64,000 nucleotides of DNA, taken from positions 1,461,477 to 1,525,476 of the forward strand of contig NW_019091397.1 of assembly GCF_001949145.1 (NCBI RefSeq). The letters run 5' to 3'. Source of the stretch: Acanthaster planci (Eukaryota; Echinodermata; Asteroidea; Valvatida; Acanthasteridae). A model generated the notes under the pieces. The model ran no database searches. It had not been told where the DNA came from and saw only the letters and a program-made list of their open reading frames with translations. A program made the position numbers and the translations under genes. Of the stretch, positions 1 through 11,434 are shown one piece after another (position 1 is the stretch's first letter; every line of letters begins with the position of its first letter).

Positions 1-312
1 TGCTTCTCTTTCCACGAGTAAGAAACTGTGCAGGCGTGGCATACATAGTGCAGGCCTCTGTACAAAAGAAGTCCACATAATGTAGGGGGTGATGACGTTG
101 TGTGGACTTGCACACGTCCACACAATGTATTTGCCCTCTCTGAAAAACAGTTTCAGAGTCATTTTTGGGTTAGGGTTGTCTGTGGCAAAATGAGGAGGAA
201 CAGTCCAGGAAATCATCATCAGAAATCCAGCTGGAAAGAGATACCCTATAGGGGGAGAAAAAGGAACATTTCCCTCAAGTTTCCTTGACCACAGGAGAAC
301 AAAGGAATGCCC
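1..312 (-). repeat. Dispersed repeat family A, copy 1
   Basis: This stretch matches, in reverse complement, two other places in the window (26305-26605 and 56950-57150). Shared blocks include the segment with GTCCACATAATG, the 'aaaatgaggaggaa' block and the 'ggagaacaaagga' end. The family contains short inverted words (GTCCACA ... TGTGGAC), so it could be a degraded foldback or MITE-like element. No protein coding is seen. The left end is cut by the window edge. Confidence 0.65.
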
Positions 313-1572
313 ATGTATGTAAAACAGGTAGTATCGGCTATACATGTGCCTGGGAAATGTTCACGGTATTCAGTCCCAGTGTTACAGTAAAGTACATTGC
401 AATTTGCACGGGTACTTCATTATGCCGAATTTCCTCGATTTCGTGATGAGAACGTATACGAATACTGAAAAAAATTCGAATACCTGTACACGAATGCCCC
501 TACACGGTATTGTTTCCTCTGCTTTCCTTGGTGCCAGTTGTAGACGCTCCATTTTGGAGAGTGGTATTACAACTGCGTGAATTGTATTTATTTTGACCCA
601 AAAGCTGTTGTAAATGATTCAAAGTTGCTACATGGATGTCCTCCACACTCCCAAAGAAAAGAAATGGCATTGATTTTTTTCAGGTGCTGGGGTTGGAGTG
701 AGGTGCAACCGAAGATCTGACTGGCTATGAGCGGAGTGTGTCTCTATGGTCAGCACAAGCCATAAACATCAAAGGGGCCCGACCCCATTGAAAGGGTCCT
801 TGGAGGGCATTTCCATTGATAAGTGCATTTTAAGCGTATTTGTTTTAATCAAGTAATTAGCAAAACTGTATTGTTGTAGGCATGGTTAAGGTTTACATAA
901 TCTCATTCTACTGCAGTTCAACGTTTTTCCCATCACAGTTGGCATCAACAGGGAGGGACCTCACTTGGGATTTGGATCTTGTAGTACTTAGCGCTACACA
1001 TTATGAGCATTACACTTTTTCCAAAACTCTAAAGTTGCCCGGCAGGCCAATAGGAGCCTATATCCCCATTGTTATAAGAAGGTTGGGACACGACACATGA
1101 CTTTCCGGACCAATTCTGGAAACTACAATGTCACAAATCGAAAAAAAACGTCCATGGTACCTTTTGGAGAAAGCGGCTGCACGATGTGTCAGCAACTGCA
1201 ACCACAGCTCACTGCAATGGTGGAACAGATTCCTCGTCAGTACCCTCGACAAGACTGCTGGACGCTGTTGTGTATACAAATCACTGCTTGTTCAGTTAAG
1301 GATTGAGGTGGTATAGAAGCTCCTTTCACCTACAAGAACAACGTAGCACTCAGTGGTGGTAAACCATCCTGTGCGGTTCCATCGTTTTGATGATTAGTGC
1401 TATTGTAAGCCCAGATTCTATCCCATTTTACTCCAAAGCTTGTTAGAGTTCAAGGCTTACATTCTTTCCAATTTAGACCCGGAGATTAAGGCTTCCCTCT
1501 TGACATTTTTGAGACCCATAAATTCCAGTTAGGATCCATCTTCTGCCCTCAATGTGATTGGTTCACACAAAT
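313..1572. other. Intergenic, no gene seen
   Basis: Only short ORFs with no recognisable product or splice-consistent coding are found here. The sequence runs directly into the assembly gap at 1573. Confidence 0.5.
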
Positions 1573-2220
1573 NNNNNNNNNNNNNNNNNNNNNNNNNNNN
1601 NNNNNNNNNNNNNNNNNNNNNNNNNNNNNNNNNNNNNNNNNNNNNNNNNNNNNNNNNNNNNNNNNNNNNNNNNNNNNNNNNNNNNNNNNNNNNNNNNNNN
1701 NNNNNNNNNNNNNNNNNNNNNNNNNNNNNNNNNNNNNNNNNNNNNNNNNNNNNNNNNNNNNNNNNNNNNNNNNNNNNNNNNNNNNNNNNNNNNNNNNNNN
1801 NNNNNNNNNNNNNNNNNNNNNNNNNNNNNNNNNNNNNNNNNNNNNNNNNNNNNNNNNNNNNNNNNNNNNNNNNNNNNNNNNNNNNNNNNNNNNNNNNNNN
1901 NNNNNNNNNNNNNNNNNNNNNNNNNNNNNNNNNNNNNNNNNNNNNNNNNNNNNNNNNNNNNNNNNNNNNNNNNNNNNNNNNNNNNNNNNNNNNNNNNNNN
2001 NNNNNNNNNNNNNNNNNNNNNNNNNNNNNNNNNNNNNNNNNNNNNNNNNNNNNNNNNNNNNNNNNNNNNNNNNNNNNNNNNNNNNNNNNNNNNNNNNNNN
2101 NNNNNNNNNNNNNNNNNNNNNNNNNNNNNNNNNNNNNNNNNNNNNNNNNNNNNNNNNNNNNNNNNNNNNNNNNNNNNNNNNNNNNNNNNNNNNNNNNNNN
2201 NNNNNNNNNNNNNNNNNNNN
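1573..2220. other. Assembly gap (648 N)
   Basis: Run of N. Any open frame across it is artificial. The right edge of the gap starts with a degenerate TCACTT-type simple repeat (about 2221-2255), which may explain why assembly failed here. Confidence 0.98.
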
Positions 2221-3039
2221 CTCACTTCACTTTTACCTCACTTTTACTTCACTTCTCTCTTTTGTTCTCCACCCCGGAGCGAACACCCAACGATTTTAGT
2301 CAGTGTTTTAAATAAAACACTTGCAAACCCCATAATCGTTGTGACAGTGTGTTTGTTCTTCTAATTCTTTTTGGCCACGCACAATTCAGCAGAGAACTGC
2401 AACCACGACTCATAGGGGCCTTGCATGCACCCTATTGAAACAATCAAGCGTTACACTATCCCGGAAGGAACCGTCGCCGGCAAGAGAAATTTCTCCTGTC
2501 TGCAGCCGTTAGACGAAATAGAAGACAAACTCGCATGAAGTGTGAACAGTATCATGTATGCTATTGCATACTTTCAGAAGTTCTGCAGTCAATGAGAACC
2601 ACCTCTCCTGTTGCCTGTGAATTTGGTATCTCCCAATTCAGTGTTGGTTTGATGCCCACACAAACCAACCGGAGCGAGAGCTGCATGACCCTTAGAATTG
2701 GCTTGTTACTACCTGCAAATCAGTTGACCTCCTCTAACGTGTATTACGTTGGTTTATTCATAATATTAATCCAATTTTCAGGACACATCTATGTGACAAA
2801 ATAACCGTTCACTTGAGGGAGATAAACACTCGAACTGATTAGTTACTGTCGGTAAAGCAATAAGTCGTCAGTTAAAGAGTGAACAGAATAAACTCTACCG
2901 TCCTTTAATAACGATCGTGATTCGTGGTAAAAGTGAAGCCTCACGTTTGCAACTCACGACGCTACGGGGTGATGGCTCCCTTGCGTCTTGCCGTCGCGTT
3001 GTACCGTCACCTACTTGCCATTATGTTTGTAGGCCTTCT
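2221..3039. other. Intergenic, no gene seen
   Basis: After the TCACTT-like run there is an AATAAA at about 2311 in unremarkable sequence. No coding exon with supporting splice sites was found. Confidence 0.4.
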
Positions 3040-3150
3040 CACACGACGCGTCGTGCGTCGTGTCGTGATCGAGTCTAGTTGCATCGCTTTGGAAGACGCT
3101 ATAAGTATAGAGAGGCAGAAATGTGTGTCGCAAATAGTACACCATACCCC
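3040..3150 (+). repeat. Dispersed repeat family C, copy 1
   Basis: A CpG-rich segment with the perfect palindrome CACGACGCGTCGTG at 3042-3055. It is followed by a block (GAGGCAGAAATGTGTGTC, then AATAGTACACCATA) that recurs at 20740-20855. The two copies share the right-hand end almost exactly and the CGTCGTG-rich left part loosely. No coding is seen; a small non-autonomous element is likely. Confidence 0.6.
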
Positions 3151-3977
3151 CCCCCCAAAAAAAAACCACTCTTGTCAACAGCATCTTACTTGCAGAATAG
3201 TCCTGGAGAACTTTATGCATACAAGTTTGTTGATATTGTAGCGAACGCCGCAGATTAGCCCCGCCTTATATTACTCGCCCCGCCGGAGCCTCTATTCAAT
3301 GTGGACTCTTGGAGACTGTGGCTCCGGAAATGAGCTATTTTAGGAAATTCGGCCAGCAGACTTGTATTGCAATGTGTAACAATGGATCAGGATCTGTAAG
3401 AGGATGATTGGCGGCTGGCCAGAATAGTATAACATTGTACAACATTTATGAGCGCGCGCAGGAAATGTTGCGGTTGACTGGTAATCCGGTTCGTTTTGGG
3501 GGGCTGGCTGGGTAGGCAGTCAAGTTGGGTCTGAAGTTGTTCTTTAGAAAGTGTTGCAAGGTGATTCCAGTGAGTGTTGTCCGAAACAAAAGAAAGATAG
3601 CAAAGTTTCACTGTACGGCAAATCCCGTTTGTCTTGCGTTTGGCGGCAAGCGGGGTAAGCGAACCCAGGAAAGACCACGCTACAATATCTTAGTATATTT
3701 AACCGCCAAGGCTATGTAGCAGTAACTAGGGTAATTATTAAGACGTTCATCCAGCACCATCAATGTAGTCAATCATCCCACGTCCTTCTTCACTTGTCAC
3801 AACAATGCATATGCCTATCTGACGTGACCCTGGACAGTGGTGTGATCATTCACGTATGGTGGAAATGAGTATGGCTGTACGTATGGTGTTCAGGCAACGT
3901 TGGTCAGGGTTGGCCAGAATACTGATCTGCTAGCTGGGACATGCCTCCCTTACGCACTGGTACTAGTGGTAGAAGTG

Positions 3978-4031
3978 GTAAGTGCCTATAGCTCAGGTAG
4001 TAAGTGCCTATAGTCCGTAGAGACTACGGAC
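3978..4031. repeat. Short direct repeat and hairpin
   Basis: The 14-bp word GTAAGTGCCTATAG occurs at 3978-3991 and again at 4000-4013. It is followed by a perfect hairpin, GTCCGTAG / CTACGGAC with a 3-nt loop (4013-4031). Function unknown. Confidence 0.55.
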
Positions 4032-4289
4032 GAGGGTGCGGAATATTCTTATATAAGAAAGTCGCCCATATCCAAGAAAGTGTATATGCCTCCATTCCCT
4101 TTTGTGTTGGTTTGGTCAGATTGCCACAACGCTAGGGTCATAACGGCACATATTGTACAGAAGGTTCTGTGGATGGACCGTGTATATTAGCAATGCTTGT
4201 GTCCAACCATGGTCCACCATGTATTGACCAGTCCATCGTATCATTATGGTGGTGTATTATTTATGAAAGTGTGTTTAGGACATTGGGAG

Positions 4290-4740
4290 AAATAAAATAA
4301 TTCGCACGTACAGATTGCTATTTCGTACTCGTATATAATACGGATTACTTGTTGGTACAGACAGTTTACTATTTCGTTCGTAAAAATTACTAAACCGTAC
4401 ATACAGATTGACTAAGCGTGACCGTTAGTTGTATGCTGCAATATATGACTTCACTTGGGCCCCGAGCGGAACTACGATCGGGCTCGATTTTCCTATGCAA
4501 CGGAGACTCCTTATGTAAGGAACCCCACTTCGCTTGTTCACGAACGACTATACGAGATGCATGTGTTGCTTACAGAAGCGTTTTGCTAGAAACGCGAAAA
4601 AAAATTATCTCGTTCAAATTATGACATAGCTATCTCGTTTAACATGTGTAAACGACTACCTTGTTGAAACGACTTATTATCTCGTTCAAACGACATACAT
4701 GTAGGTATCTCGTTTAAACGAGATAAGTCGTTTAGTCAAT
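4290..4740. repeat. Degenerate short-word repeat block (CTATTTCGT / ATCTCGTTYAAACGA)
   Basis: The first half repeats words such as 'cagattg' and 'ctatttcgt'. The second half (about 4597-4735) repeats ATCTCGTTYAA five times and ends in the perfect 20-bp palindrome TATCTCGTTTAAACGAGATA at 4706-4725. No coding signal. Confidence 0.6.
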
Positions 4741-4854
4741 CAACGATGTGTCGGGTCTCTCTGATGTTTGTGGACATGTCTGGGCTTTTTCATCGGAGGT
4801 GGTTGGGGTGATTGTGGCTTGGCCGTTGTGGACATATGAAGCGAGATATGGGAC

Positions 4855-5045
4855 GGAGAGCACCCCTTTGTGTTGGTCAATGTTAATTTGATCAGAATCT
4901 CAGGAATTCTTTTCACACATCTAGGGGGAATGTGTCAGGTAACAAAACTCTATAGGGTGTGTATAGGGGTTGGACATATGAGGCTGGGTACCCCTCCTCC
5001 CATATCTTGCTGGGTATAGTTGTACGTGGGACTGCGCCTTGCCAT
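4855..5045 (+). repeat. Dispersed repeat family E, copy 1
   Basis: Matches 40800-40980 on the same strand, with shared blocks CTTTGTGTTGG, ATCTCAGGAATT and ACATCTAGGGGG and a shared 'gtgtgtatagggg' tract. Its right part also matches 33285-33360 in reverse complement. An old interspersed element of unknown class. Confidence 0.65.
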
Positions 5046-5200
5046 TGTGCGGACCCCCCCCCAATTCAGAAGAATTTAGAAAACTGACCTTAGCCTGACT
5101 TTTTCTGCAGTTTTTAAGAGTTGCAGGGGCTAGAAGACACCCACTAATCAATTTAAATGGCATTAGAAGAGACTGTAGGGTCAACACCACAATAATCATG

Positions 5201-5225
5201 ACCGACGTCCAGAAGAGACGTCGGT
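5201..5225. repeat. Small perfect hairpin
   Basis: ACCGACGTC and GACGTCGGT form 9-bp arms around a 7-nt spacer. Each arm contains the GACGTC core. It lies about 600 bases upstream of the first transporter gene; no role can be assigned. Confidence 0.5.
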
Positions 5226-5830
5226 GACGTAATTGTGTTCAGAACAACCCCCACGCGCCGCAGGGTTGTAATCCGTATGGAAGAAATAGTAATCATACGA
5301 ATTATTACTTTTCCTTCCATGCATGTCCTAAGTACGCTTCCATATGTTATGGAAAATTCAGGAAAACACCATAATTTGACTGCTGTGTGATGTCGAGCCG
5401 GAAGTGCTGTGGAGAAGCATGAGCGTCTCAGTCAGTGCCTCTTGGTGCAAGCTTGCCCTGGTGGGAATAGTATTAGAAGTCAATTAGGCACAAACACACG
5501 CATTCACTCTTTAATACGAATGAAATTCAGTACATCGATATGTGACCAATTGTAAAGAGAAGCTGTAAAAAAAATCTGTTTAATGTAAAGTGGAGGACAT
5601 ATTACGACAAAGAGGAAAGTTTAACTGTGGATATGAATATTCAGCAGGCAACTTTTGATAAAATGGCCCAGCTCACAGGTCTGAACCAAAAGCTATGCCT
5701 CCTGAGAATAAGGAATGCCCATTAGGACAACAAGGAAATTTCAAAATTAAAGATTTCGAGTTCAGTTTTGCATTTTGCATTTGCAGAATCTGAGAAGGTT
5801 TGAATCGCCCTTTCTGTTGAGTTTCTCACG

Positions 5831-8800
5831 ATGGCTTCACCGGCAATGAAACCCATCAATTACGACAATGACAGCTGGGGCTGGATCATGGTGGGAGCGG
5901 TATTTGTGAACTGTTTTGTGATCATGGGCCAGCTCAAGGCCCTGGGTGTCCTCCTCATTCCGATGACCGACGACTTCAACAGCGACTTGTGGCTTATTGG
6001 CTTGGTTGCAGTTTTATACAACGTGATCCAGCACTGTTTCGGTAAGGACGTTCTCAAACTCGCTGTAGAAGAAAAAGTGCACTATACTGTAGTTAATATA
6101 TGGTTGGCGCGGTCCTCAACTAATGTTTGACTAATGTTTAAGACAGTCTCAGGGAAACAGACAGCGATAATGCCCTCACCTGCGGCTCATACATTACTCG
6201 CATCCGTTTCTCTTGAGCTGGTCTTCAACAAACGTTTAAGTTTGACAAGTACATATACAGGGTGTCCACATAAAAAAGTTTACCGGGATAAAAATTAGTG
6301 TCATAGCAAAACTACTTTATTTACGGGAAAGAAAGAAGGGCAGAATTCCCTCTTTGCAATGGTAGACAGCTTGTGATGTTATTGACACAGATGAGTGAAC
6401 AAACTAGACCGATGTTAAGGGTACTGAAATCGGCACTGTGACAAGTTTGCATATTTGATTAACAAGGCTAGACCAGGCAAGTGTGCAGAATTTACACTTT
6501 ATACAACATCTGGGGATTCAAAGCTTAAAATCAAATCATAAAGCTCATTTGATTTTCAAGTACTTTGCGAGAAAAAAAGTTAAATAAAAGAAATCACAAA
6601 ATAGTTACGCTTTTGTCTTGGGCTGTCTTATTCACTTCAATATTTTTGCCTGTTATCACTTCACAGTACCATATTCCGGTAGTTTCCAATTTCAAAGTTT
6701 TCTAAACAGTTCTTGGTCGCTCTAGGACTGTTTAAAAAAATCACTGTACATGTCACGAACTGCTTCAAATATTACTTAACAAACCGTTTCAAATACAAAT
6801 ACAGGATTTTATCTGCCCAGACTACACACACTCAACTAGTTGTAATTAAGACGGGTTATACGCGTTGACTGGAGACTCGGTACTGTATCACGCTGTGCAT
6901 CAGAGCTTCAGGATAGGCTGCGTCTGTTTACCTGTTTCCCAATCTCACTACGCTTCATTTGCCAAAGGCACTGTTCCTAAGGCAGTAGTATCTCAATCGT
7001 CTCAGTGTAAGCTAAAACCAGTGGCCACCTAAAATTAAAACATGATCCAACCCTTCGAAGTCTTTGGCCAAATTGTTAAATTCCAAACTCAATGCTTTTT
7101 GCCAAGAGGCTGATGAGGTCCTGACTTTTTACGTAACTTGCGCAATATATGGCTCGTCTTCATTCATGCCTTCCACATAGAAGTATGACTAAGTTTAGTT
7201 TATAAAATCACGAATTTTCCCTCTGTTCCCTACTCTACTGTCTAGTTTTGCAACCAATGTAAACATAGCAACCCAGTGACGGGACTGAATAAACTTAAAA
7301 GAACACACTTACGGGTGCACTGAGGGCTGCTGCGATCGGAACAGACAGTGACGTGTCGCCGACGAATTTGACCGTGAAATTTGGTCAAAAGGGTGGAAAT
7401 TGGGACCGATCGCCAGTACCAACTAACGAAGGAGTTAAACCTTCAGAGGCTAAGCTTTCTGAAGTCATGTAGTGGCCAAGCATACCCCTTAATCAGTCAT
7501 CATATTTCACGTCTCCACTCCAGGCAACAAAATTTTGTTCTACTCTCATCCTAGAACAGAGTCTCACTTTTCACTTGGTCTCTCCTGTTGACTTGAATGA
7601 CCATTCCTTTTCACGGTTTGGAGGTTCTCGAACCACACCCATGGCTGATGAGTATACAGTACTCGGTGACTCAACGCTGCGAAAGTATCATAACAGAACA
7701 ACGCGCGTCCGACAGCGAAGCCATGATTGGTTGTAGCCGATCTCGGAGAGAACTTCGCGCACAGATGACTTGCTGACATGGATTACCGGTATCAATTTTA
7801 CCCTTTAGAGAGGGTTACAGTTTTCTTAAGAGATGTCGCACAGCTAGAGTAACCAATGCTATGTTAAAGTGTAGCTGCAATGAGTTTTTATTGTATGCAA
7901 TTATTCTGCATCTTTGTACTCATCTTCGTTGTATGAAAACTCTTTTATACTCCTATTTAGATAAATGCACTGGAAAGTGCATGTTTTAAAGAATTAAAAT
8001 CATCTATGGAACGAAGGGCGCTGTTGCTGTGACATCATCTAGGTTCAGGGCATAGTGTTTCTGTTAAAATTGTGAACCCAGACTTCACAGACTGAAAATA
8101 TTTCTGAAGGGGAATTGATATTTTCTTGTTGCTATGCACATGACCAACAATGAATTAGCAAAGAAAAGAAAACTGAGTCCATGAAAATCTACAAAAGTGC
8201 AGGACTTTTTGTGTACAAACCTAAGTAACATTGAGGCTTCTTCTTGAGATGACCTCACAGTTTTGCTGATGAATATGGATATACTCATTAGCATAAAAGC
8301 CAAAAAGGCGTTAAAATACCCTTTGGAATAATGAAACAGAAGTTGAAAATAAGGTTAAATGAGGCAGAAAGGTGCATTTTAGAGGTTTGTAATCACGAAA
8401 CCTATTGCAGCTACCGTTAACTTATCGGGACTCTTGTGACACACAACAAGACGGTTGACGCTTAATAAGCGTTCAGCTGACCTTCCAGCATGGGAGTGGC
8501 TATCGTACTACACACAGAGTCGAACTTCAATAAATGTTTGCGTGAAATAGCATTGTTCCTGATATTTGAATTCCACACGGCGGAAGCGCAAAAGCATTTC
8601 TTTGACATATAGGACCAACATATAGCTATCCACATCAACATAAAGGATTTTAAGAAATGGTAAACAGTGTGTGTACGTATTTGACGCTTTTGTTTCTCTT
8701 TACGCAGCACCTGTTGTCGGCGCCCTCTCCCGTCTAGTCGGAAGCCGTCCCATGATGGTGCTGGGCGGACTCATGAACACCTTGGGCATAATTTTAGCAT

Positions 8801-10914
8801 CGGTGTCTTCTACAGTTTCTCTGTTCACAGTTTTCGTTATTGGACTATCAGGTAAGAAACCTTTGTGGCAGTGCATAGTTCGATCATCTGCCTCCAAACG
8901 TGTTCGGTTGGACCACATGTCTTATGGTTTATGCCTTTGTGGGAAAAAAATAAGTAGGGCACAGAGCAGTAAGTCGGAGATTATACATTTTGATGTACAG
9001 TAAGAGAACATGCACGAGATGTCTACAGGTTTGATACGTTGCCCTTATGCATTACGTCGCAATTTTAATGTACAGAATACAACTGATGAGTTTTGAAACT
9101 CGTCAGGCGCTTGAGCTCGAAAGTTGTTGTGATTTTCCTTGATTTGAGACAAATTGTTCGCCCAAATAACATGTCGTTTCCCCTCAAGGCGTACGGAAAA
9201 ACTACTAGAGCAGATCCATCTGCTGTTTGCTAGATGCAGTTACAGGACATTTGTTACTTGGGATTTCCATGCGGTGTCTGTATGGCTAATTAATGCCTCC
9301 TGCAAGGAGTTTTTACAGAGTGAAAATGAAGAAGAAAAAATGACGAATTTCACGAAGCAAAGTGAAATTTAGGAACTCGCTTGTATGTTCATTCGTCAAC
9401 AGGGTAGTTTATCAGCCTTCAATGAAGAGTTTTACGAAACATTATCCACTGACCATGCTATTTTGCCACAGGGCGAAACTTGACACAAAACTACCCCAAG
9501 ACAACATAATCCAGCCCTTACACAACTTGCTGATTAACATCGGCACTTGGGCCTCCCAGGAATATTGCCAAGCCAGTGATCCAAAATAACGCTGATGTTG
9601 AATAGTGTCAAAATGGGGCAGGGGGCTTGATACAGATTATTACGCATTTGAATTTCTTTTGGCAGGTATCGGGACTGCGTTCACTTGGTACGTCGGGTTT
9701 GCTGTCATGGCCTCTTACTTCAAAGACAAATATCCGTTGGCTATTGGAATAGCAACGATGGGTATTCCTTTGGGTGTAATGGCTTACGGGCCAATGACAC
9801 AGGTTCTTCTTGACACCTACGGCTGGAGAGGAGCAATGCTGATATGGGGAGGTATATCGTTCCATGCGGTTCCGTGTAGTGTGTTGGTGCGAAGGGATCC
9901 TTCGTCCATTGCTGCAGACACCGATCGGTATCAAGAGGTTTCAGTCGGCGATGAGGAGAGAAACAACCAGGAAGAAGGGGAAGCTCATGTCAGCGACACC
10001 TCTGATTGTGCACGTGGCTTCCCCGGTCATTGCGAAATGGCGCCATCGAAGTGTTGCCTGGACTTCATAGCTGCATTTGATTTCAAACTGTTGGCAGATG
10101 TGAGGTTTGTTTTACTTGTTATTGGACACTGCACAGCAGCATTTTCCTACAGCGCTTGGGTGGTGTATATGGTGTCGCATGGTCAATTTCAGGGCTTGAA
10201 CGAAGTTCAGGCATCGCTTCTACCTACTGCTTTCGGGGTTGGCAACGTCATTGGAAAGAGCGTGGCACCCCTATTGCAACAGATGGGTCTGAAATTATCC
10301 TTGATAGGTTTGGCGTGTGTCGGGTCAACCATTGTGTCCACATCGTTCGTGGCAGGCGCCTTCATTAGACATTTCATCGGACAGTTAGCTATTACGGGGC
10401 TAGTAGGTGTTGGTTATGCTATGCTGTACCAAGCTGTTGACGTCATGATTCGGTTCCTTTCGACGGATGACCGATTGCTAAATATTCTGGCCTGGCAAGG
10501 AATCTTTACTGGCGTAGCTGGAGCACTTGGAGGATTACTATCAGGTTAGAAGGATTTCAGTTTCCCTTAGAAAGCCCCATAAAGCTTTGATTAGGCTTGG
10601 TCTTATATAAAAACTAATGCAGGAACAACATGGTCTCGCGTCAAACAAGGTTATTCAGTGTTCAACACGAGGTATGTGAGTGCATGAATTTCATTTTTGT
10701 TTCAGACTGCATAAAGTGCGTCTATTTAACCCATTAACGTGTTACCACATTATTTCTGAAGAGAAAATATACTTTCTTGTTTTTCGTGAAAGGGTGGATT
10801 TACGAATGGACGGGGAGTTTCACCGTATCCTTCTTCGTGTATAGTGGATTGGTGTTGCTGTCGATTCCTATCTTCATCACAGAAGCCATATACGCTAAAC
10901 GAAGTACTCGTTGA
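5831..10914 (+). CDS. Monocarboxylate-transporter-like protein (SLC16/MFS), copy 1
   Basis: Predicted plasma-membrane carrier of the SLC16 branch of the major facilitator superfamily; substrate unknown. Exons 5831-6041, 8708-8851, 9666-10544 and 10793-10914 all have GT-AG borders and phase 1, giving 451 aa with TGA at 10912. Visible family marks are the N-terminal DSWGW (a variant of the usual DGGWGW), a TM1 lysine at residue 36 where MCT1 has its essential Lys, YFKDKYPLAIG at 136-146 (the TM5 signature) and YGWRGAMLI at 170-178. A hydrophilic central loop spans about 196-263. Exon 4 encodes the last membrane segment. By eye, the TM8 Asp/Arg pair of MCT1 aligns here with Asn and Lys, so a proton-lactate role is not assured. 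A leader splice acceptor at 5785-5786 is conserved in the two paralogues downstream, so a non-coding first exon probably lies upstream. Confidence 0.88.
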
Positions 10915-10987
10915 GAAGCAAGGTTTTACTATAAAGCTGAAGCTAATGCTCTACTTTGACGAATCGCTGTTTGCAACCCAGTTACTT

Positions 10988-11001
10988 TCCTATTGATAGG
11001 A
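10988..11001 (+). promoter_or_regulatory. Conserved 14-nt palindrome in the transporter 3' UTR (copy 1)
   Basis: TCCTATTGATAGGA lies about 75 nt after the stop. The identical word follows the stop of copy 2 (23532-23545) and copy 3 (32366-32379), although the surrounding 3' flank of copy 3 is strongly diverged. It could form a small RNA hairpin; any function is inference. Confidence 0.4.
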
Positions 11002-11434
11002 GCCATGGTTGAAAGCCAGCTACGATGTTACATTTATCCTCTCGGCAGTGGAAATTTAGCCGTCACCTGCAAACTGGTATTTGGCTGGCTACAAGTAGAC
11101 AGCGCCTTGATGCATATACACGCCTATGGTTGTTAAAATCATTCCCACTGAATTCCAAGTAGATTCAGTGCAGGTAGATAGCGCGCACGTCTTGAGATCA
11201 AATGGTACGTTCCCAGCTTGGTTCGATAAACAGCTGTTGCCCCTTTCTGCTCCTCTTTTGTAATATTTAAATTGACTGCAACATTTAATTACAGAGTATT
11301 ACATTTTCTGATTCTTGGCTCTGGAAAAATCTTTTTAATGGAGAAAGTACGAATTGTACTGTGATACTCACCTAGTGAATACGAAGTTACAACGACTATG
11401 TTAGCGCAAAACCCGACTAGGTTTGTCAGGTAGT

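Noticed and set aside
1554-2364. Long open frames across 1554-2364
   Set aside because: Almost entirely N; they are artefacts of the assembly gap.
2221-2400. Possible LTR end (AATAAA after a CT-rich stretch next to the gap)
   Set aside because: No primer-binding site, no second LTR and no gag/pol frames.
6255-6300. ACAGGGTGTCCA-like word resembling a DNA-transposon terminus
   Set aside because: No inverted partner or target-site duplication was found in the surrounding intron.
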